A stretch of 64,000 bases of DNA from assembly GCA_012931725.1 (NCBI GenBank), contig CM022946.1:61036098-61100097 (forward strand). The letters run 5' to 3'. This DNA comes from Litsea cubeba. Taxonomy: Eukaryota; Streptophyta; Magnoliopsida; Laurales; Lauraceae. The notes beneath the pieces were generated by a model, which was given only the letters and a program-made list of their open reading frames with translations, searched no databases and was not told where the DNA came from. The position numbers were made by a program, and so were the translations under genes. Positions 23,105 to 34,990 of the stretch are shown here, piece by piece (position 1 is the first letter of the stretch; the number at the start of each line of letters is the position of its first letter).

Positions 23105-23485
23105 TATAGATGAGTGTATTAAAGATGAGAATATTGAGGTGGATGTGTGTTAAAATTAGGATAGATATAATTAGAGAAGAGCACTTTTGAGAGTGTTTAA
23201 TGGTGGCATCAGTTGGTCATAAAATAAGAGAAATCCATTTGAGATGGTTTGGACATGTCCAGCGTAGGCCAGCAATGATGCCGATAAAGAAAAGTTCTTC
23301 TATGCAGGTTGATGGCTCACCAAGGAGAAGATGTAGGCCGAAGAGGGCGTGGATAGTAGTAACAATAGATCTGAAGAAATGCTACCTATTAGAGGATTTG
23401 GCTCAGGATAGGCCGGAATGGAGGAATAAAATTCATGTAGCTAAACCAATATAGTTGGGACAAGGCTTTGATGATGATGGCAATA
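23105..23485 (+). pseudogene. RTE-clade LINE, 5'-truncated 3' end
   Basis: Decayed C-terminus of an RTE-type ORF: ILRWMC, then IHLRWFGHVQRRP, a Gly/Arg-rich linker, DLAQDRPEWRNKIHVA and a GATGATGATGG tail. There is a stop before the Met at 23200. The same 3' end recurs in a longer copy at 28400-28787. Confidence 0.75.
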
Positions 23486-24831
23486 CATTCTCCACCACTA
23501 TTAGACTGCAACACTTTAATTTTCTTTTAATATTTTTTAAACACAAATAGGACTTGATCCTTTGATTTCATGACATGGAAAATTTTCTTGCAGGAGCGTG
23601 TATCCAGACTGTCACAAAAGGCATCTCATGTGACGAATGAGATTAATTCACAGTGTGCAGGTGTGTAGGAGAAAATTGTCCTTCTTGAGATATACCTATG
23701 TGTTAAGATATTAGGATAGAGATTGTGCTAGTTTTTACTGTCGGTCCCAAGCCTAGGTGGAGGAGGTTTACATTAGGTAGGTTGACAACTAATGTAGAAT
23801 CTTGTCATAACCCAAACATGAATTCTGAGATAACAATTTTTCGAGATCATGCTAGGGCGTTTTCCGCTTTAAGAGACACATTGCAACGCCGGTCGGTTGC
23901 AGTGGAAAGTGAGCAAGGGCTACCGCACCATTCTGGACGAGTGCGGCTAAAGTAGTTAGTTCAACGGCAAAAGAAGAGGAAGATTCGACTTGCTACTTAA
24001 AATATAGGAACTTTGATAGGCAATAGCATGGAGTTAGTCGAGGTAATGAAAAGAAGAAGAGTTAGTGTAGCCTGTCTATAGGAGACAAAGTGGAAATGGG
24101 ATAAAGCTAAGGAGCTCACTGATGGTTATAATATATGTATATTTTTTTTTGTGCAGGAAAGACATAATTCATATCATTAGTGCATATGCTCCCCAAGCAG
24201 GATTAGATGAAAGTGTCAAGGGCAATTTTGGGAGGAGATGGATGGTTTACTACGAGAAATTCCAACTAGTGAATAGATTTTCCTAGGAGGGGACTTAAAT
24301 GGGCATGTAGGAAAGGATAATAGAGGATATGAGAGAGTGCATGGAGGACAAGGATTTGGAGAAAAGAATGAGTCACGAGACACTATCTTGGATTTTGCAT
24401 TAGCATTTGACCTTGTAATAGAAAACACCTGCTTTAAAAGAGAGATGAGCATTTAATTACTTATAAAAGTGAAACTAGTGGGAGCAAGATAGACGTTTTT
24501 CTAGTTAAAAAAAAAAACATGACTGATCGACATGTAAAGGCTGTAAGGTTATTCCAGGAGAGAGTTTGAGCACACAACATAGGTTAGTAGTTTTAGATAC
24601 TTGAATTAGAAGTTGAAAAAGAGTAGTAAATAAAATATACCCTAAAAACAAGGTGGAGGGATTTAAAAGGAGAAAGAGCAACAATATTTAATGGTAAAGT
24701 GATTGAGGAGGGAGATTAGGACTTTGAAGGAGAATCAACAACTATGTGGAAACAAGTGACTAATTGTATTAGGCAGGTTGCAAAAGAGGTGCTTGGAGAC
24801 TTGAAAAGGAAAAGCTTGACATTCTCACAGG

Positions 24832-25788
24832 GACAGATACGTTGGGATACAAATCCACGTTGTTGCAGAAAGTTTTGAAATTGATGTGAAACATAACCAA
24901 CCCACCCACCCCCCCCCAAAAAAAAAAAAAAAAAAAAAAGAATCTGAGCGTAAGGTTTTGATGCATGTTGAAAAATGATTTTCCCCACATAGGCTAAAAA
25001 CGTTTTAAAAGCATCAAAAACTTCAGATTTTGCTCTTAAAAAATATATCCACGTAAATTGACTACGGTCATCAATAAAAGTAACAAAATATATATAAAGA
25101 GAATGAGAAATGACTGGTGAAATGCCCCAAACATCAATATTTATCAGGTCAAAACAATTTGTAGATAAGGAATCATGCATAGAAAAAGGAAGGGTTTTAC
25201 TCTTACTCATTTTACATGTAGAACAGTCAAAAGTAACATCATGTGCAGAAATATTCAGTTTATTAACCAAACCAGACTTCATTAAAGATAACAATACTTT
25301 CGAATTTGGATGCCCTAATCTATTGTGCCATAATTGCACGTTATTTTGAGGAAAACAAGAATAAGCAAACTCAATTTTATTCCTTGATATTGCAGGTAAG
25401 TAGAGAGGAAATAGACATCCACACTTAGGCCCCTTCACGATTACCTTCCCCGACTCCTGATCTTGAACCACACAACCAGCAGAAGAAAAGGAAACCTCAC
25501 AATGATTCTGAACAAGTTGACCAACAGAAACTAAATTTGTAGATAAACCAAGAGTAAGAAAAACATCATGCAGAGGTAAGGGATGTGGCACATCACCAAT
25601 CGCGGTGGTAGAAAGTTTTTCACCATCATCATGTGGGCTTGGAGCTTGCCATCATATGGTTGAACGTTGGAAACATTAGAAGGGGAAAAAGTCATATGAT
25701 TAGAAGCTCCAGAATCGAAATACCACTTAGAAGATGAAGATGTGTTTTTACCTGAGATACCGAGGGTAGAGAAGGCATGAAGAATCAT
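24832..25788 (-). pseudogene. Ty1/copia protease and partial integrase
   Basis: The protease active-site segment WYFDSGASNHMT is at about 25720. A frameshift follows, then the GAG-pre-integrase LWHNRLGHPNSKVLLSLM and integrase core VTFIDDRSQFTWIYFL. Near 24905-24940 a C-run plus A-run (seen on the plus strand) sits where the integrase DSGGE region should be and destroys the frame. The domain ends at RGFVSQR, joined to 13 bases of LTR end. RT is absent. Confidence 0.8.
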
Positions 25789-25789
25789 T

Positions 25790-26629
25790 TTAGCGGTGAC
25801 AGGGGCACACTAGTAGGAGAGGATGGCTGAGAAGGCATAAATGACGAAGGAGCAGAGGTGACTGATGCAGTATCAGAAGATGACGATGATAAGCACTAGC
25901 ATGGAGATTTTCTGGCCGTTTTCTACACTCTGATATGAGTTTCCCTGTAGCCCTGCAGTAATTGCAGATCTTCGGTTTGCACTGAGATAAGTAATGGCCA
26001 TATTCCTTGCATCTATAACATTGGATTTTGCTCATATCCCGTTCAGGAAGGTCTCGCCCTGACGGTTTTCCTTTTACTGCATAGGCAACCTTGATTGGAC
26101 CACTGGTAGATGGATGAGCAAGCTGTCCTTGAGTCAGTTGTCTTTGTTCTTCCCACAGAACTTCATTAAGACATGTCTCCAAGGAAGGAGATGGATGCCG
26201 ACTCATTAGATTCAAACGGACGTTTTCATATTCTGGACGAAGTTTCATTAAAAATTGGTCACGCTGACTAATTTTATGAATTTTCTGAATACCTGCTAAA
26301 GTGTCTCCAGTAACAAACGCAATAAGCGATGTCTGTGTATTCTGGACAGACTGATTTCTTTGACAGAACTGAGAAATTTCATGTTCCAATTGAAAACGTC
26401 GGGCATGATTTTTTTGATGATAAATTGTTTTAAGGTACTCCCATATCTCCTTAGCTGTTGTGGATGGTATGAGATGTAGAAAAAATTGAGGGTCAACAGA
26501 TCCCAAAATCCAGGTTATGATTTTTGGCGTCTTTGGTTTCCCATTTCTCAATTTTATCTTCATCAGTGGGTTTTGGCTGGGAGCCACTGATGTGTCCCCA
26601 CAACTCTTTTCCTTTGAGGTAGGGTTCAA
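25790..26629 (-). pseudogene. Ty1/copia gag
   Basis: A 279-codon frame matching the copia gag (UBN2-type) family: FFLHLIPSTTAKEIWEYLKT, then a zinc knuckle CYRCKEYGHYLSQC (CX2CX4HX4C). It lies directly downstream of the primer-binding site on the minus strand. The frame ends at 25790 and the protease starts in another frame. A second partial knuckle, CNYCRATGKLISEC, lacks the His. Confidence 0.8.
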
Positions 26630-27480
26630 ATTGGTAGGCCCAAGAGCTGTAATTTTTCCCGTTAAATTTTAATCAAGTTCATTTCAGATTTCTCCATTTC
26701 AGCAGCAATTACTATGAAGCAACACCAGAGATCAGGAACGACAGAAGCAGCAAGCAGATGCAAACAAATAGCAATGTAGATCAAACAGCAGCAAGCATAT
26801 GAAAGATTAAATAGTAAACAGTATAAAAAAAACACCCACAAATCACAAGTAGAAAGAGTGCTTTAATACTTCTAACGAGAAATATCACTGTCTTGATGAA
26901 ACCATCCAATAAACCAGCAATCAGATGTCTTAAGGCTTTGATCTGAACATGGATACTGCAAAGAGAAGTTTAGCAGAACCAGAATCCCCAAAAACAACCA
27001 GCCAAAAGACAAATCTGTGAGTAAATCACAGATATCACATAAAAACTAGGTATGACAACCTAGTAGATTTGTGATCGAATGATCACGTGCAGCCCAGAAC
27101 CTTTCCTAAGTTCGAATCAGATCCCAAATCTTCTGAGATATGGTAAATACGAATCACCCAAAACACTTTTTGTGGAAAACAACTTTAGATCCAAAATTTT
27201 GAGCGGATCTGATGAAGAAACAATAGTCCAGAAATTTAATAACCACTGATCAGCCCAGAAGACCTACCTCTGATGACCCAAAAATTATGAAAAAATCTCC
27301 AGAAAGTCCAAAATAATCAGGCGACGATGATCGCTTGGTGGGCCATTCTTGATCACTGCCTTCAACGATGAACACTTCTGATGGCTCGATCAGCAAAGGG
27401 GAGTTACGAATACTCTTCAGGATCTCCGACACTCATATATTCTTGAGAAAAAGGAGAATTGTCAATGTGCTCTGATACCA

Positions 27481-27768
27481 TGACATTCTCACAATTCTGA
27501 CAGAGATAATGATCAATGAAATTGTAATGAATTCGGTTGATATCCAAAAGGATTGATCCCCTCTATTTATCAATGAATTGTTGCCTTAATCAAGGCTCTA
27601 ATCTAGTAATTGCATGCTCTAATCAAACAATTACGGTTAATTACAATCTACAATATAGGAAATAATCACTGCACAGAATCTCATGTTGACTTAGCCAAAA
27701 CACATGTTTTAGTATACTTGTGGGCTGGGCTAGGACTAATGTACAACTGTGCCTAGATCCAACTAACA
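27481..27768 (-). repeat. 5' LTR of the copia element (288 bp)
   Basis: TGACATTCTCACA...CTAACA on the plus strand, i.e. TG...CA ends, bordered by the primer-binding site on one side and a 5-bp target duplication on the other. Confidence 0.8.
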
Positions 27769-28946
27769 AAGATACTATAATAAAGACACCTGAGGGTGGA
27801 GTATAGAGGTTCAGGAAGTTGTTCGAGAGAAGAGACGTTACAAAGTTTGGTAGGAGACTAGGAATATGGAAAACTATGAGATGTATAAGAAGGTAAAGAA
27901 AGGAGTTAAGAAAGTAGTAAGTGATGCAAAGCTCAAAGCATATGATGACCTATATGATAGGTTGGGAACAAGAGTAGGAGAGAAGGATATTTTTAAGCTT
28001 GCAAAACTAAGAGAAAGGAAAAGTAGGGACTTAGACCATGTCAAATGTATTAAGAGTAATGACCAAAAGGTTCTAATGAAGGACAATGATGTCAAAGAAA
28101 GGTGGAAAGAATATGTTAGCAAACTTTTAAATGAAGACTATATAGGAGACATGAGAATTAAAGACCATGAGATACCACGAAAAGATTGTTTCCATTACCT
28201 TGGCTCAATAATTAATAAGGATGGGGAGATTGATGAAGATGTCAAACATGATAAAAGCAGGATGGTTGAAGTGGAGACTTTCTTTTGGAGTGATTTGTGA
28301 CCGAAAAATGTAGACAAGATCAAAGGAAAAATTTTACAAGACAATGATTAGACCAGCCATGACCTGTGGAGTAGAATGTTGGCCAATCAAGAAGCAACAT
28401 ATGCACAAAATGGATGTAGCAGAGATGAGAATGTTAAGGTGGATGTGTGGTAAAACTAGAAAAGATAAAATTAGAAATGAGTGATTTCGAGAGCATTTAG
28501 GTTAGCATCAATAGGTGATAAAATTAGAGAAACCCGTTTGAGATGGTTTGGGCATGTCTAACGCCGGCCTGCAATGGTGCCGGTAAGGAAAAGTTTGGCT
28601 ATGAAGGTTAATGGCCCAGCAAGGGGAAGGGGTAGGCCAAAGAGGATGTGGATGGAGGTAGTAAAAATAGATCTAAAGAAGTACAAATTATATGAGGATT
28701 TAACTCAAGATAGATCGGAATGGAGAAATAAAATTTGTGTAGCCGACCCCAACATAGGTTGAACAAGGCTTTGATGATGATGATGATTGTTACGATATCA
28801 GGATAGAGGTAGTGAGTTGTTGACAGGTTGACATATACGATAGATGGTTGAGACAAGTGAGGAAAGAGATGAGAAAATTAGAATTTGGATATCATTCTCT
28901 TGTATAAATAGGGGCATACTACTCTTAATAATGTTATAGTGATTTT

Positions 28947-31900
28947 TTTGTTTTGAAATGGTAACTTGTATTGATTAAAAGCTTTATAGTATAAAAGAGC
29001 TATACTGAGAAGCGGCTGGGACAGGCCCCAAAAAAAAAATAGCCACCACCCAAAAGAGTGGAACTATACAAAGAGGCATAGATGCCTCGCAGCAAAAACG
29101 GATAAAAAGTGACCCAAGTCATGAAGAAGCGACTTCCCTCCAATTGAACATTATGGCATCGATAGATAAGCCCTAAAAATCTAGAAGATAGGACACCCAA
29201 GAGGCAACACAAAATTTCATTTTAAGGATCGAGTTTGCTTGGGAGGAAGTCTTCCCATCAAAGCACCTTCTGATTCTCTCCTTCCAAATCGTCCAGATGC
29301 AAACTAGAAAGGAAAGGCGCGATATGGTTTTTCCTTTGATCGGATAGAACCACTGATGGAACAACTCGGGTAGGGACTGTGGTATAACTGAGCTGCAGTC
29401 GAACTCATTGAGAATTGATGACCAAAGTGCATTTGTCAACTTGCAGTGAAGGAGTAAGTGGTTTACCGATTCTTCATCAGCTAAACAAAAGGGGCAAGCA
29501 CTGACGACAAACATATTCCGACGATGGAGATTATCCATTGTAAGAAGTTTGTTTTGAAGAGCGAGCCAAGCAAAGGCTAGCACTCTTGGACGGGCCGTAT
29601 TCTTCCAGAGAGATGACCATTTTCCAGAAGGTGTAGTAGCAACTGATTAGGTGGAGAAAAAGGGGGAGACTGAAAAGATACTGTTGCTTGAGGGGCCACA
29701 AAGCCTACTGTCTTGCCTTTCTCTAGCTACGTCTATCCCATTTAGAACCTTTAAAAGATTGAAGAGGTGAGCTTCTTCTGTCTCGGAGAGATTCTTTCTA
29801 AAGATTGGGCACCACAGGTCATGGTCAGAGCTTATGCCTGGATAATCTTTGACCTTAGCATTGCGGTTTTTGGCGCATCTGTAAAGGTCAGGGAATTGAA
29901 GTGCTAGAGATGGCTCACCAGCCCAGACATCATGCCAAAAAGAAATCTTCTCTCCATAGCCAACCCGATAATGATGGAGTAAGCAAAGGTGTCTTTGGTG
30001 GAACAAATTCCTCTCTAGAAGGTAGAGCACCTTTGGGAAGTTAGAGGGATTCCTAACTGTTTCTCCTCACATTATATTTGGCAGTCAAAATTCTTCTCCA
30101 CAGGCTGTCTGAGTCTTCCCCAAGTCACCAAAGCCATTTTTCCAGCAAAGCTTGATTCCTAATCCTTAAAGGTCTTATACCTAGGCCGCCCATGACTTTA
30201 GGGGAGCAAACTGTTTTCCAATTGACTAGGTGGAGTTTCTTTGATTCTTCACAACCTTGCCAAAGGAAGTCGCGTTGAAGCTTCTCGATGCGGTTGCTGA
30301 TAGCAACGGGGCATTTGAGGATGGAAATGTAGTAGATAGGAAGATTGGCAATTGCAGATTGGATCAAGGTGATTCTACCTCCTAGGGATAAGTGCCTAGC
30401 TTTCCAAGATGACAACTTTTTCCATATTCTTTCAACGACGGGGTTCCAAACGGGCAAAGGGGGAGCCAAGGTAGGTGGATGGGAAGTATTCTACTTTCCA
30501 CCTCAAGATGTCAGTGAAGCGACGAAGGAGGATGTCATCCACTAAAACCCCGAGAATGGCACTCTTGGAGAAGTTTATCTTAAGGCCTGAAACAACTTCA
30601 AAGCATCTGAGAATAGCTACCATATTTTTGACCGATCTCTTCTGCATCGCAGAAAAGAAGGGTGTCATCCGCATATTGGAGATGGGAGACCGACGGAGCA
30701 TTAGGAGAAGGCTTGAAGCCACCAATCAGATTGCAATCTTCTGCTTTTGTGAGCATCCAATTGAGAGCTTCTCCAATGATGGCAAAGAGGAACGGGGATA
30801 GAGGGTCTTCCTGATGCATACCTCTTTTAGCTGGGAAGAAACCCTTCGGGGAGCCATTGATCAGAATGGATAATGTTGTATTTGAGACACTCTTTGATTC
30901 AGTTTCTTCTTTTAGATCCAAAACCCATCATGCGCATCAAATAAAGGAGGAAGTCCTAGTCCACCATATCAAAGGCTTTTTTCCAGATCAAGTTTACAAA
31001 CAAGGCCAGGTTTTTTGTCTGTGTCTCTGGAGTGTATGCATTCGTTAGTAACTAGGACCCCATCTAAGATTTTTCTTCCATGGACAAAAGCACCTTGAGA
31101 GGGACTGATGATCGATGGGAGGGTCTTTTGTATTGGCAGAACTTTAGCCCAGATTTTGTATACGCTGCTTAAGAGGCTGATAGGCCTAAAGTCTCTCATG
31201 CAGTCAGCCCCTGATTTCTTAGGGATGAGGCCAATGAAGGAAGCACTGATAGATTTTGAGAGCCTTCCTCTTGAGTGTAACTCTTTCATGCAGGCCATTA
31301 TATTGTCTCTAAGAAGATCCTAGAATTTCTGGAAGAAGAACATTGGGAATCCGTTTGCGCCTGGAGCTTTATTGCTGGCTGGATGGAATACTGCTGCTTT
31401 GGCTTCTTCTTCCTGGATCTCCCCTTCCAACCTGTTTGCGTTCTCCCCGCTGATGGTTGAGAATTGAAGGTTATCTAGGGATGGTTTGATCCTGCCATCT
31501 TTCCTGTACAATTTAAGGAAGAAATAGATAATGTGTTTAGTTATCCCTTCCCGATCCTCTATTCTATTACCATTTACCATCAAGTAATTGATTTTGTTTC
31601 CACTCATTCTTGTGGTAGCCATGCTGGGGAAGAACTTTGTGTTCTTGTCACCTTCTTTGAGCCATTGACACCTCGACCTCTGTTTTCATTTGATTTCTGC
31701 TTCCCAGACTTTTCGCTCGAATTGATCTTTGCGTTTGAATCGCTTTGCAATTTCCATATCAGATAGCATTTGAGATTCTTCCTTAATATCAAGTGCTTGC
31801 ATTTCTTTGAGAAGATTTGCCTTTAGGGACTCTACCGGCCCAAGATTGCCCTTGATCCAATCTTTAATGCTAACCTTTAGCTATTTAAGCTTCGAAGAGA

Positions 31901-33347
31901 GTCTAAATCCAGCCCAACCATTAACATTGTAGCTGTTCCACCAGTCCTTGATAAGGGCGCTAAATTGTTTGTCCTCCAGCCACATTAACTCAAACTGGAA
32001 GGGAGGGGCCCCCCACCTGGCACAGTTGGAGTCGAGAACGATGGGGCAGTGATCGGAAGTGGGCTTGGGGAGAGTTTTTTGGTAGACTTCAGGATATATG
32101 TTGAGCCAATCGCTGGTGACCAAGAATCTATCTAGTTTCGACAGAGTTGGAGGATTCTGGTGGTTGGGCCATGTGTATTTAGCCCCCCCTAGTTGAAGGT
32201 CGACAAGATAGTGTGAGTTGATCTAGTCTGAGAAGGCCTCCATGTTTGATGTAGTGTTACCACCTCCAGATTTTTTTGAAGGGAATCTGGTGATATTCCA
32301 GTTGCCACCTAGACACCAAGGGCCAGCCCATTTGCTACGGATTAAGTCTAGCTCGCACCAGAAATTGCCACGGAGTCTTAGATCTGTAGGGCCATAGGCT
32401 GAGGAGATGATCCAAGTTGAACCACTAGCCTTATCTTCGAGCACTGCCGATACTGAAGAAGCACCAATGTATTGGTCTATCATGATGTATTTTCTACTGT
32501 TCTAGCAGAGAAGAATGCCTCCAGATTTCAGAAGATCCATGAGCATCTAGAGAAGCCCAACTGCAATGACTATTGCCCCATAATTCTCTGACAGCCATTT
32601 GAGGCATTAAACTGAGCTTCGCTTCTTGAAGGAGCAGTAACTCAACTTTAAGAGAGCGAATAACCACCTTTATGATTGCGCGCTTCACCGAACTTCCTAA
32701 ACCACAAACGTTCAAAGACAGAGCTTTCATTGACAAGGCCTTTTAGTATCTCTGACTTGATTGACAACTTTAAGAGATGATGAACCCTCGAGAGGGCGGT
32801 TGTCGTAATTGATGGAGCACGATAGGTTCTGAATTTCTTTATTTCCCTTCCTTTTGGGCATCTTTTTGTAGATGGCAGATCTGTTGGCATTGTCTTTGTC
32901 TTTGGCGAAGGCAATTAAGCTTTCTCAACCTCCATTTTTATTGTCTACTGAGATGCCTATAGCCTCACCGCATAATCTGATTTTTTGAGATAGCCAAGAG
33001 TTTGGAGATGCAAGGTGAGTATGGGGGGGATTTGAAATGGATCTTGCCTCTGGGGTTGGCATGGAGGATCTGCCTTCGCTAGCCTAGAACTTGTGTGGTC
33101 TTGGAGCTGAGTTGGGTGACTTACGATTTGCCTTACTGGAAATAGTAATCGAGCCCTCATTGGATGTCTGTCGAGAAAGAGGGAGGGTGACAAAATCCCT
33201 AAGGGCAAACAGAGGGGTACCCCACACAGAGCAAGGAGTGTTAGGGAGGGGCGGAGTTGAGTCAGAACCTGAAGCATAGCGACTGGCGACAAGCCAGAGA
33301 ACGTCTGTCGTCTGTCAGCTGCAGTCGTCCGAACCTCTTGGGTGACG
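28947..33347 (-). mobile_element. L1-clade LINE, minus strand, 4.4 kb
   Basis: Target duplications GTTATAGTGATTTT (28933-28946) and GTTGCTGTGATTTT (33348-33361) flank it, with a poly(T) on the plus strand at the left, i.e. a poly(A) tail on the minus strand. It split the TRIM 5' LTR; the intact 3' LTR shows the empty-site order (GTTACAGTGATTTTATGCA). Confidence 0.8.
29173..32740 (-). pseudogene. L1 ORF2: endonuclease, reverse transcriptase, zf-RVT
   Basis: The endonuclease starts near 32736 (LSLNVCGLGSSVKRAIIK, LLLLQEAK) and continues with GGNWNITRFPSKKSGG and SDHCPIVLD. The RT shows NKAPGANGFPMFFFQ, FRPISLLSSVYKIWAK, PSQGAFVHGRKILDGVL and the catalytic LQYADDTLLFC near 30670. Then come GRITLIQSAIANLPIYYIS and the zf-RVT region, with CPFCLADEESVNHLLLHC around 29490. 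More than ten stops or frameshifts. The part right of 32740 looks like a decayed ORF1 3' end. Confidence 0.85.
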
Positions 33348-33393
33348 GTTGCTGTGATTTTATGCAGTGGACTCTTTTTCTTTAAACTTATCA

Positions 33394-33406
33394 TGGTATT
33401 AGAGCC
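33394..33406 (+). other. Primer-binding site of the TRIM element
   Basis: TGGTATTAGAGCC directly follows the LTR end TTATCA; this is the initiator-Met-tRNA class. The end of the LTR plus the primer-binding site is tandemly duplicated (about 67 bp) at 33429-33497, with a diverged second site TGGTATTAAAGCC. Confidence 0.75.
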
Positions 33407-33881
33407 ATGGCCCAATAGCGATATTGCGTTCAGTGGACTCTTTTTCTTTAAACTTATCCTGGTATTAAAGCCATGGCCCAATTGCGATATTGCGTTCAGG
33501 TCAGCTTGGGTCTTAGCTCTTAACATTTCCATAATATCTCCATCATTTTCTCTCTATTCAATGAAAATCAACCATCCTCCCTTATTCATGCATTTATCCA
33601 AGCCGTTTGTTCTCATCATTTCCATCAAGTTATACAATTTGAAGAGCTTCTGGAATAGATAATGCCAAATTTGATCTAGTGGGCCACCAGAACCAACAAA
33701 CTCAAAGAGCGAGATGCAATAGTGATGGACTTAAACACACAAACGGTGATCACTAGCAAAGCATGATGATCTTTTCTGCCAAATATCTCCCGTTTATTTT
33801 CAGAGATTAAGGGGTTTTATTCTCTTTTTGTTACGAATTGCACAATCCTTTTTATGAAGGGACCTTGTGATTGTGGGAGGG

Positions 33882-34069
33882 TGTTAAGATATTAGGATAA
33901 AGATAGTGAGTTGTTGAGAGGTTGTGAGATACGAGAGATGGTTGATACAAGTGAGGAGAGAGATGGGAAAATTAGAATTTGGATTCATTATCTTCTTATA
34001 TAAATTGGGGCATTCTCTTACTTACGTTACAGTGATTTTATGCAATGGATTTGTTTCTTAAACTTAGCA
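33882..34069 (+). repeat. 3' LTR of the TRIM element
   Basis: It matches 28788-28946 plus 33349-33393 (the split 5' LTR), including TTAGAATTTGGAT, the TATA region and GTGATTTTATGCA. A purine-rich tract, TTGTGATTGTGGGAGGG, lies just before it. Confidence 0.85.
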
Positions 34070-34309
34070 CTACGTACATCTAGTGGTATTATCATTGAAG
34101 GATGCAAAATAATGATGGTCATATATGGAAATAAGAGGAGTATACTAGACATCATTATGAAATTAACTCAAAGGAAGTACCGTACTGCTCTTCTTATTAA
34201 TGCTGACTGTAAAAGGATTCCTGTGTTTCTTTACAAATTGACAGGTTACGCAAGAAAGTTCCCTTTGTGCAGTAATTGCCAATAGATTACTCCCCTTGTT
34301 TAAGCCCCA

Positions 34310-34700
34310 CAATTTTTTTCCAACTCGAATGTCCTAGCATTGTTTCTCTTTTGAGCATAGCCTATCTCACTGGTGTCCCAAGGTTGTTTGGTTGTGTCGA
34401 AGTAAGTTTTCAACAATGCTTTCTTCCATTGAATTTCAAATCCAGTTCATAATCAATATATTTTCAGAAACCAAAAATCTAGATATTTTGGATCCTTTTT
34501 CGGTGGATCTTCAATACTCCCATCAATATATCCAAGTCTTTTGGCCCTTCCATAGCCATGCTTGCTGAATAGGCCCAATCGTTATAGTTGCTGCCTTGCT
34601 GGCATCCAACAGATTTTGTGTAATCCTTGTGTTTGGATTCACGACACTAGGTAACTGTTGCGAAGAAGACAAAAATTTCTCCCCCTCGTTTGGACTCTAT
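34310..34700 (+). pseudogene. Possible Ty1/copia remnant
   Basis: A short stretch reads LTGVPRLFGCVEV, similar to the PRVFGC segment after copia integrase. The surrounding frames are broken. Weak evidence. Confidence 0.25.
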
Positions 34701-34739
34701 AAAAAACCATAATTTTAAATAGTTCTTATTGTAGAAAAA

Positions 34740-34990
34740 TTGGGGCCAAGTGACTTGGACTCGAATTATGGGACTCGGCCAAGTTCTATGTGACTTGGTC
34801 AAGTCGGCCGACTTGGACTCGGCCAACTATTTTATATTTTTATATTTTCTATGAAGTGAATTCGGACTCGACTGAGTCCTATGCGACTCGGCCGAGTCGA
34901 CTTGGACTAGCCCTGACCGAGTTGGGTCCCGAGTCTGAGTTTTTATTTTCCTTGGGCCATGGTCATCATCAAAGCCGTGCCCCAACAGTG
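34740..34990. repeat. Repeat rich in ACTCGGCC / GGCCGAGT
   Basis: Many short direct and inverted copies of GACTTGGACTCGGCC and CGACTCGGCCGAGTCGACTT. This composition is typical of old palindromic MITE ends in plants. No target duplication was found. Confidence 0.4.

Larger units (their letters stand above)
24817..27768 (-). mobile_element. Ty1/copia element inserted in the RTE LINE, 3' side deleted
   Basis: 5' LTR 27768-27481 (288 bp), primer-binding site TGGTATCAGAGCA directly adjacent (27480-27468), gag, protease and part of integrase. At the left, only TGTGAGAATGTCA (24829-24817), identical to the last 13 bases of the LTR, remains of the 3' LTR. The RT and RNase H part of pol and most of the 3' LTR are gone. 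Target duplications AAGCT (24812-24816) and AAGAT (27769-27773) differ by one base. A TATA-like GATAAATAG lies in the LTR near 27565. Confidence 0.8.
23728..28787 (+). mobile_element. RTE-clade LINE, interrupted by a copia element and lacking the RT core
   Basis: It starts around GTCGGTCCCAAGCC and ends in the RTE-typical ATGATGATGATGAT tail. The TRIM LTR head TGTTAAGATATTAGGATAGA is repeated, with four differences in 27 bases, as TGTTACGATATCAGGATAGA on its right side (28788), so this is the target duplication. A Ty1/copia element sits at 24817-27768. Without it the LINE is about 2.1 kb, shorter than a full RTE. Confidence 0.75.
23975..28787 (+). pseudogene. RTE LINE endonuclease / reverse transcriptase remnant
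   Basis: The endonuclease domain begins near 23985 ('IGTLIGNSMELVEVMKRRR') and shows ETKWKWDKA and FLGGDLNGHVGKDNRGYE, the last being the conserved metal-site GDxN region. After the copia insertion the frame resumes with VVSDAKLKAYDDLYDRLGTR and FKLAKLRERKSRDLDHVKC. At about 28150 it jumps from WKEYVSKLLNED straight to CFHYLGSIINKDGEIDEDV, so the whole palm with the catalytic Asp pair is deleted. The C-terminal RLRWFGHV region follows at about 28535. Several stops and frameshifts; not functional. Confidence 0.75.
23701..34069 (+). mobile_element. TRIM-like copia-type element, 5' LTR split by two LINEs
   Basis: The 3' LTR is 33882-34069 (188 bp, TGTTAAGATATTAGG...TTAGCA). The 5' LTR starts TGTTAAGATATTAGG at 23701, is interrupted by an RTE LINE (23728-28787), resumes at 28788, is interrupted again by an L1 LINE (28947-33347) and ends at 33393. 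A primer-binding site TGGTATTAGAGCC follows at 33394. The internal part is only 488 bp, without coding capacity. Target duplications CTATG (23696-23700) and CTACG (34070-34074) differ at one base. TATAAATA lies at 28903 in the LTR. Short LTRs and a tiny internal region fit a terminal-repeat retrotransposon in miniature. Confidence 0.75.

Noticed and set aside
33342..33662. Plus-strand ORF over the TRIM leader
   Set aside because: It arises from the 67-bp duplication of the LTR end and primer-binding site; no known domain.
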